The translations under genes and the position numbers were made by a program. A model generated the notes under the pieces. It was given only the letters and a program-made list of their open reading frames with translations, did no database searches and was not told where the DNA came from. Below, piece by piece: positions 61,401 to 64,000 of a stretch of DNA of 64,000 bases; within the stretch, counting starts at the first letter, position 1; every line of letters begins with the position of its first letter. The DNA is from Trogon surrucura (taxonomy: Eukaryota; Chordata; Aves; Trogoniformes; Trogonidae): NCBI GenBank assembly GCA_020746105.1, contig CM036621.1, positions 49,634,264 through 49,698,263 of the forward strand, written 5' to 3'.

Positions 61401-64000
61401 GATGAAAACAGAATTCCAACTGCAACTTGCATTGTTCTCTTAAGGCTAAAACATTCTGCACAAGTGATTGCTACCCTCTTATTGTATACCTTTCACTGCT
61501 ATATAGTGTGATGCTTGCAAAATATCCAATGCTGACTTGTTCCTAATAACTACAGGTTACTAATAACTACATATTAGTGATACAAATGCTAAGTGTATCT
61601 CACTTTCATTATTTATGAAAATTTGAAAATCTGAAAGTGTTCCTTTAATTGAAATATCTACTGCCATGGTATAAAGATTTATAATAGGTGTGACTAATAC
61701 AATCCAAATGCATAACCCCAGTATTCATTTTCATGTTAAAATTATTTCAGGAGTATGTATACCTTTTTATATACATATAAAATCTTGAATCTCTGCATAC
61801 ACCAAATTCTTACTGTTTAACTGAAAATATGACAGACATGGCTCTAAACAAAATTTAAACGAAAAATACACATCAAAGCAAAAATTATCTTCTCAATATT
61901 GACTGAAGTGACATTTTTCAGTTCATTAATCCATAGTCTGTCAAATTAAACCTGTAAGGTTTCAATATACGTGATCAATATAAACATCTGTTACTCAACT
62001 ATAGTATTTCTCAGCCTTTATAGCACTTTTTAATCCCAACTCAGGCACCTGTGGAAGCATTAACCAGAAATAATTTAATTTTACAACTTAAAATGAAGTA
62101 AAAAGAGCAAATATTTTAAAAGATACCAGACTGCACATGCATTGAAAATTACCAAGCTTCTAAACTGCAAGAATTGATGCTGACAGCTGGGTAACACTAA
62201 CGTCATGATAAAAAAGCCTTGGTTGTGGACACGACAGCAGATTCAAAAGTTCCCCTAAAATATGGCACAAAATGCATCTTGTATGAACCACTTTATTTCT
62301 TCCCTGTCTCCCCTCCCCAGTATTTCTTTCTACCCTTAGACTTGGACTCCAGGTTTTGAAAGTGAAACTCTATGATCAGTATAGAAGCCATTTTCTTAGC
62401 GTGAAAGTATTATAAATTCCCCTGCTACTCTGTCAGGATTTAGAGCTGATCAATAAACAATTTGGATGTTGCAAGGCAACCTGTGAGCAGGCACTGCATC
62501 TCCTGTACTTCCACAGGTGCAGACCTCGCTGTGCCACGTACGTTGGTTATGGCACTGTGCTTTGAAATCAATGATCTCACCTGCTATAATTTGTTTATCA
62601 AATGGAATGGCAATGAAAAGGAACAAGAAATTATACCGACTGAATAAAACACAAGAAGAAAACTGAAAATCTGGTAATACCATTTCAGAATTCAACAGAA
62701 ATCAACTCATAGGTGGTGATTATACCCAGAAAAGATGAGCTACGATAGAGAGGGTATAGTAAATACAGACGGCATTTAAAGCAGGACAAAGACACAATTT
62801 TTAAGCCATAACTGTTTGTAGGGTAGTTTATCACCAATGACAGCACAAAGTAACATACCTAGATTTAAAATGAGCTTTGCCATATTAGACATTTAGCTCC
62901 TTGGCCCCATTTTTAAGGTCAGAAAAGCACTGATGATGGAGAAACAGAAAAAGAACGTGCAGCTACACTACTATAAAGAAAAGGGGAAAAAAATATCTTC
63001 AAGCCTAGTTTCTAAGGAGAAACTCTCCTCCATACTCCCATTTTTCTTCAGTGAGAAAGCAACAAAATCCCCATGGAGAATAATAACCGACGAAAATGAT
63101 TTTTAACAGTAAAGTTTTACAACACAATTTACATAAAACAGCTGTTGTAACTGCCAGAGTAGATTTGTGCAATGATAACAGAGTTAAGAGCACTGCTATT
63201 GTTACGGCAATTATTTCTCTAACAAAAGAGGAAGCCATCTCCGCCCAGTCAAGCTGTATTTTTACTCTTAAAGGACAAAAAGAGCAAGAGCAGTTCCAGA
63301 CCCCACTGCTGTCTATGCCTACACACAAACCCTCGCTGCTCCCCGCAGCCAGTCAGGGCCCCACGTGTCCTTTCCCAGAGGCAGCAGCCCAGGGGTTGTG
63401 CTGGTCCCACATCCACTTGGTTTTGCACGAGACAGGAGATGGAGACGCTGCTTTAAACCGTTGACCACTACCCTGGAAATGCTCACATTTCTGGATTTTG
63501 GTTACAATTGCTGTTGACGTTCAAACTCTTCCAAAATGCACACCTAAGCTGGTCCAACTTGTAACCTTTACCCATCGCCGTGAAGGCAGCAGGGTACTAC
63601 CTGATCCAGCGCACCACCTCGTTTTGTCGCACACATCATCATTCAGAAGCTGCACAAAAACAATTAAAGACTCCAATTTATTTTCTCTCAATAGAGAACA
63701 GCCTAAATGTTCTGTACTGAGTTAAGGTCATTATCCTTTTGTCAAAAATTTCTCTGAAGAATGGTAATTTGCTCATAATTATCACACACAGAGTTATGAA
63801 ATTTGATTTAGTGTACTGGCATGCTCAACACAGGGTCGAGCACTCATCATACTTCTTTTTTTTTTTTCCCCTTTAAATAAGTCTTCTGTAATCAAACAGT
63901 CTTTACTTAAAATCAGATGTATCAAGTCATACTGTCAATCCTCACCAGAGCAGAAACAGCCGATGCATTTCACAAATCTCCAGCAGGCCTATTTCATGGA
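58446..64000. other. no supported gene
   Basis: AT-rich DNA with an A homopolymer at 61264-61283. Open frames such as 60675-60926 (minus) and 63096-63464 (plus) have no recognised motifs. A few exon-like pieces (60783-60847, 62581-62639, minus strand) are mentioned under findings. Confidence 0.4.

Noticed and set aside
1..64000. CRISPR arrays, bacterial operons, rRNA genes
   Set aside because: The sequence is vertebrate-like; no regularly spaced repeats or rRNA segments were seen.

Overview
The window looks like avian nuclear DNA, probably from a songbird. It is AT-rich and almost gene-free, and carries many fragments of CR1 LINEs, whose 3' ends carry the avian TTCTATGATTCT-type tail. It also has one tRNA-headed SINE with a CR1-like tail, an element type described from passerines. 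The host assignment is an inference from these repeats; no host gene could be identified with certainty.

The dominant feature is one nearly full-length endogenous retrovirus on the minus strand at 18245-26409 (8165 bp). It has two 410-bp LTRs that differ at 17 positions by my manual alignment, a CTCCT flanking duplication, and a tRNA-Trp-type primer binding site. In proviral order it carries a leader with two GTGAGT splice-donor candidates, gag, a dUTPase and a protease in the pro region, pol (reverse transcriptase, RNase H, integrase), an unexplained cysteine-rich open frame between pol and env, env, a polypurine tract and the 3' LTR. gag, pro and pol lie in three successive -1 frames, and the dUTPase sits upstream of the protease, as in betaretroviruses. 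The primer binding site and the transmembrane protein (internal fusion loop between cysteines, CX6CC motif) look alpharetrovirus-like, so the element reads as a mosaic or an intermediate class II lineage. It is defective: single stop codons interrupt gag, pol (three times) and env (twice), and a frame break separates dUTPase from protease. The catalytic motifs around the breaks are still readable.

Left flank (1-18244): an unnamed LTR-like dispersed repeat with the SINE inside it, then CR1 fragments in otherwise unassigned DNA. Right flank (26410-64000): CR1 fragments at 28.7, 29.3-29.8, 34.7, 39.4, 44.1 and 57.8-58.4 kb. The last two of the longer ones (29.4 and 57.8 kb) keep the C-terminal part of the CR1 reverse-transcriptase ORF open. 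There is a repeat-poor stretch from 44.2 to 57.8 kb. Several short exon-like segments with good minus-strand splice signals occur, especially at 26.6-34.3 kb. They could belong to a host gene, but they are too short and too ambiguous in frame to be called a gene from sequence alone.
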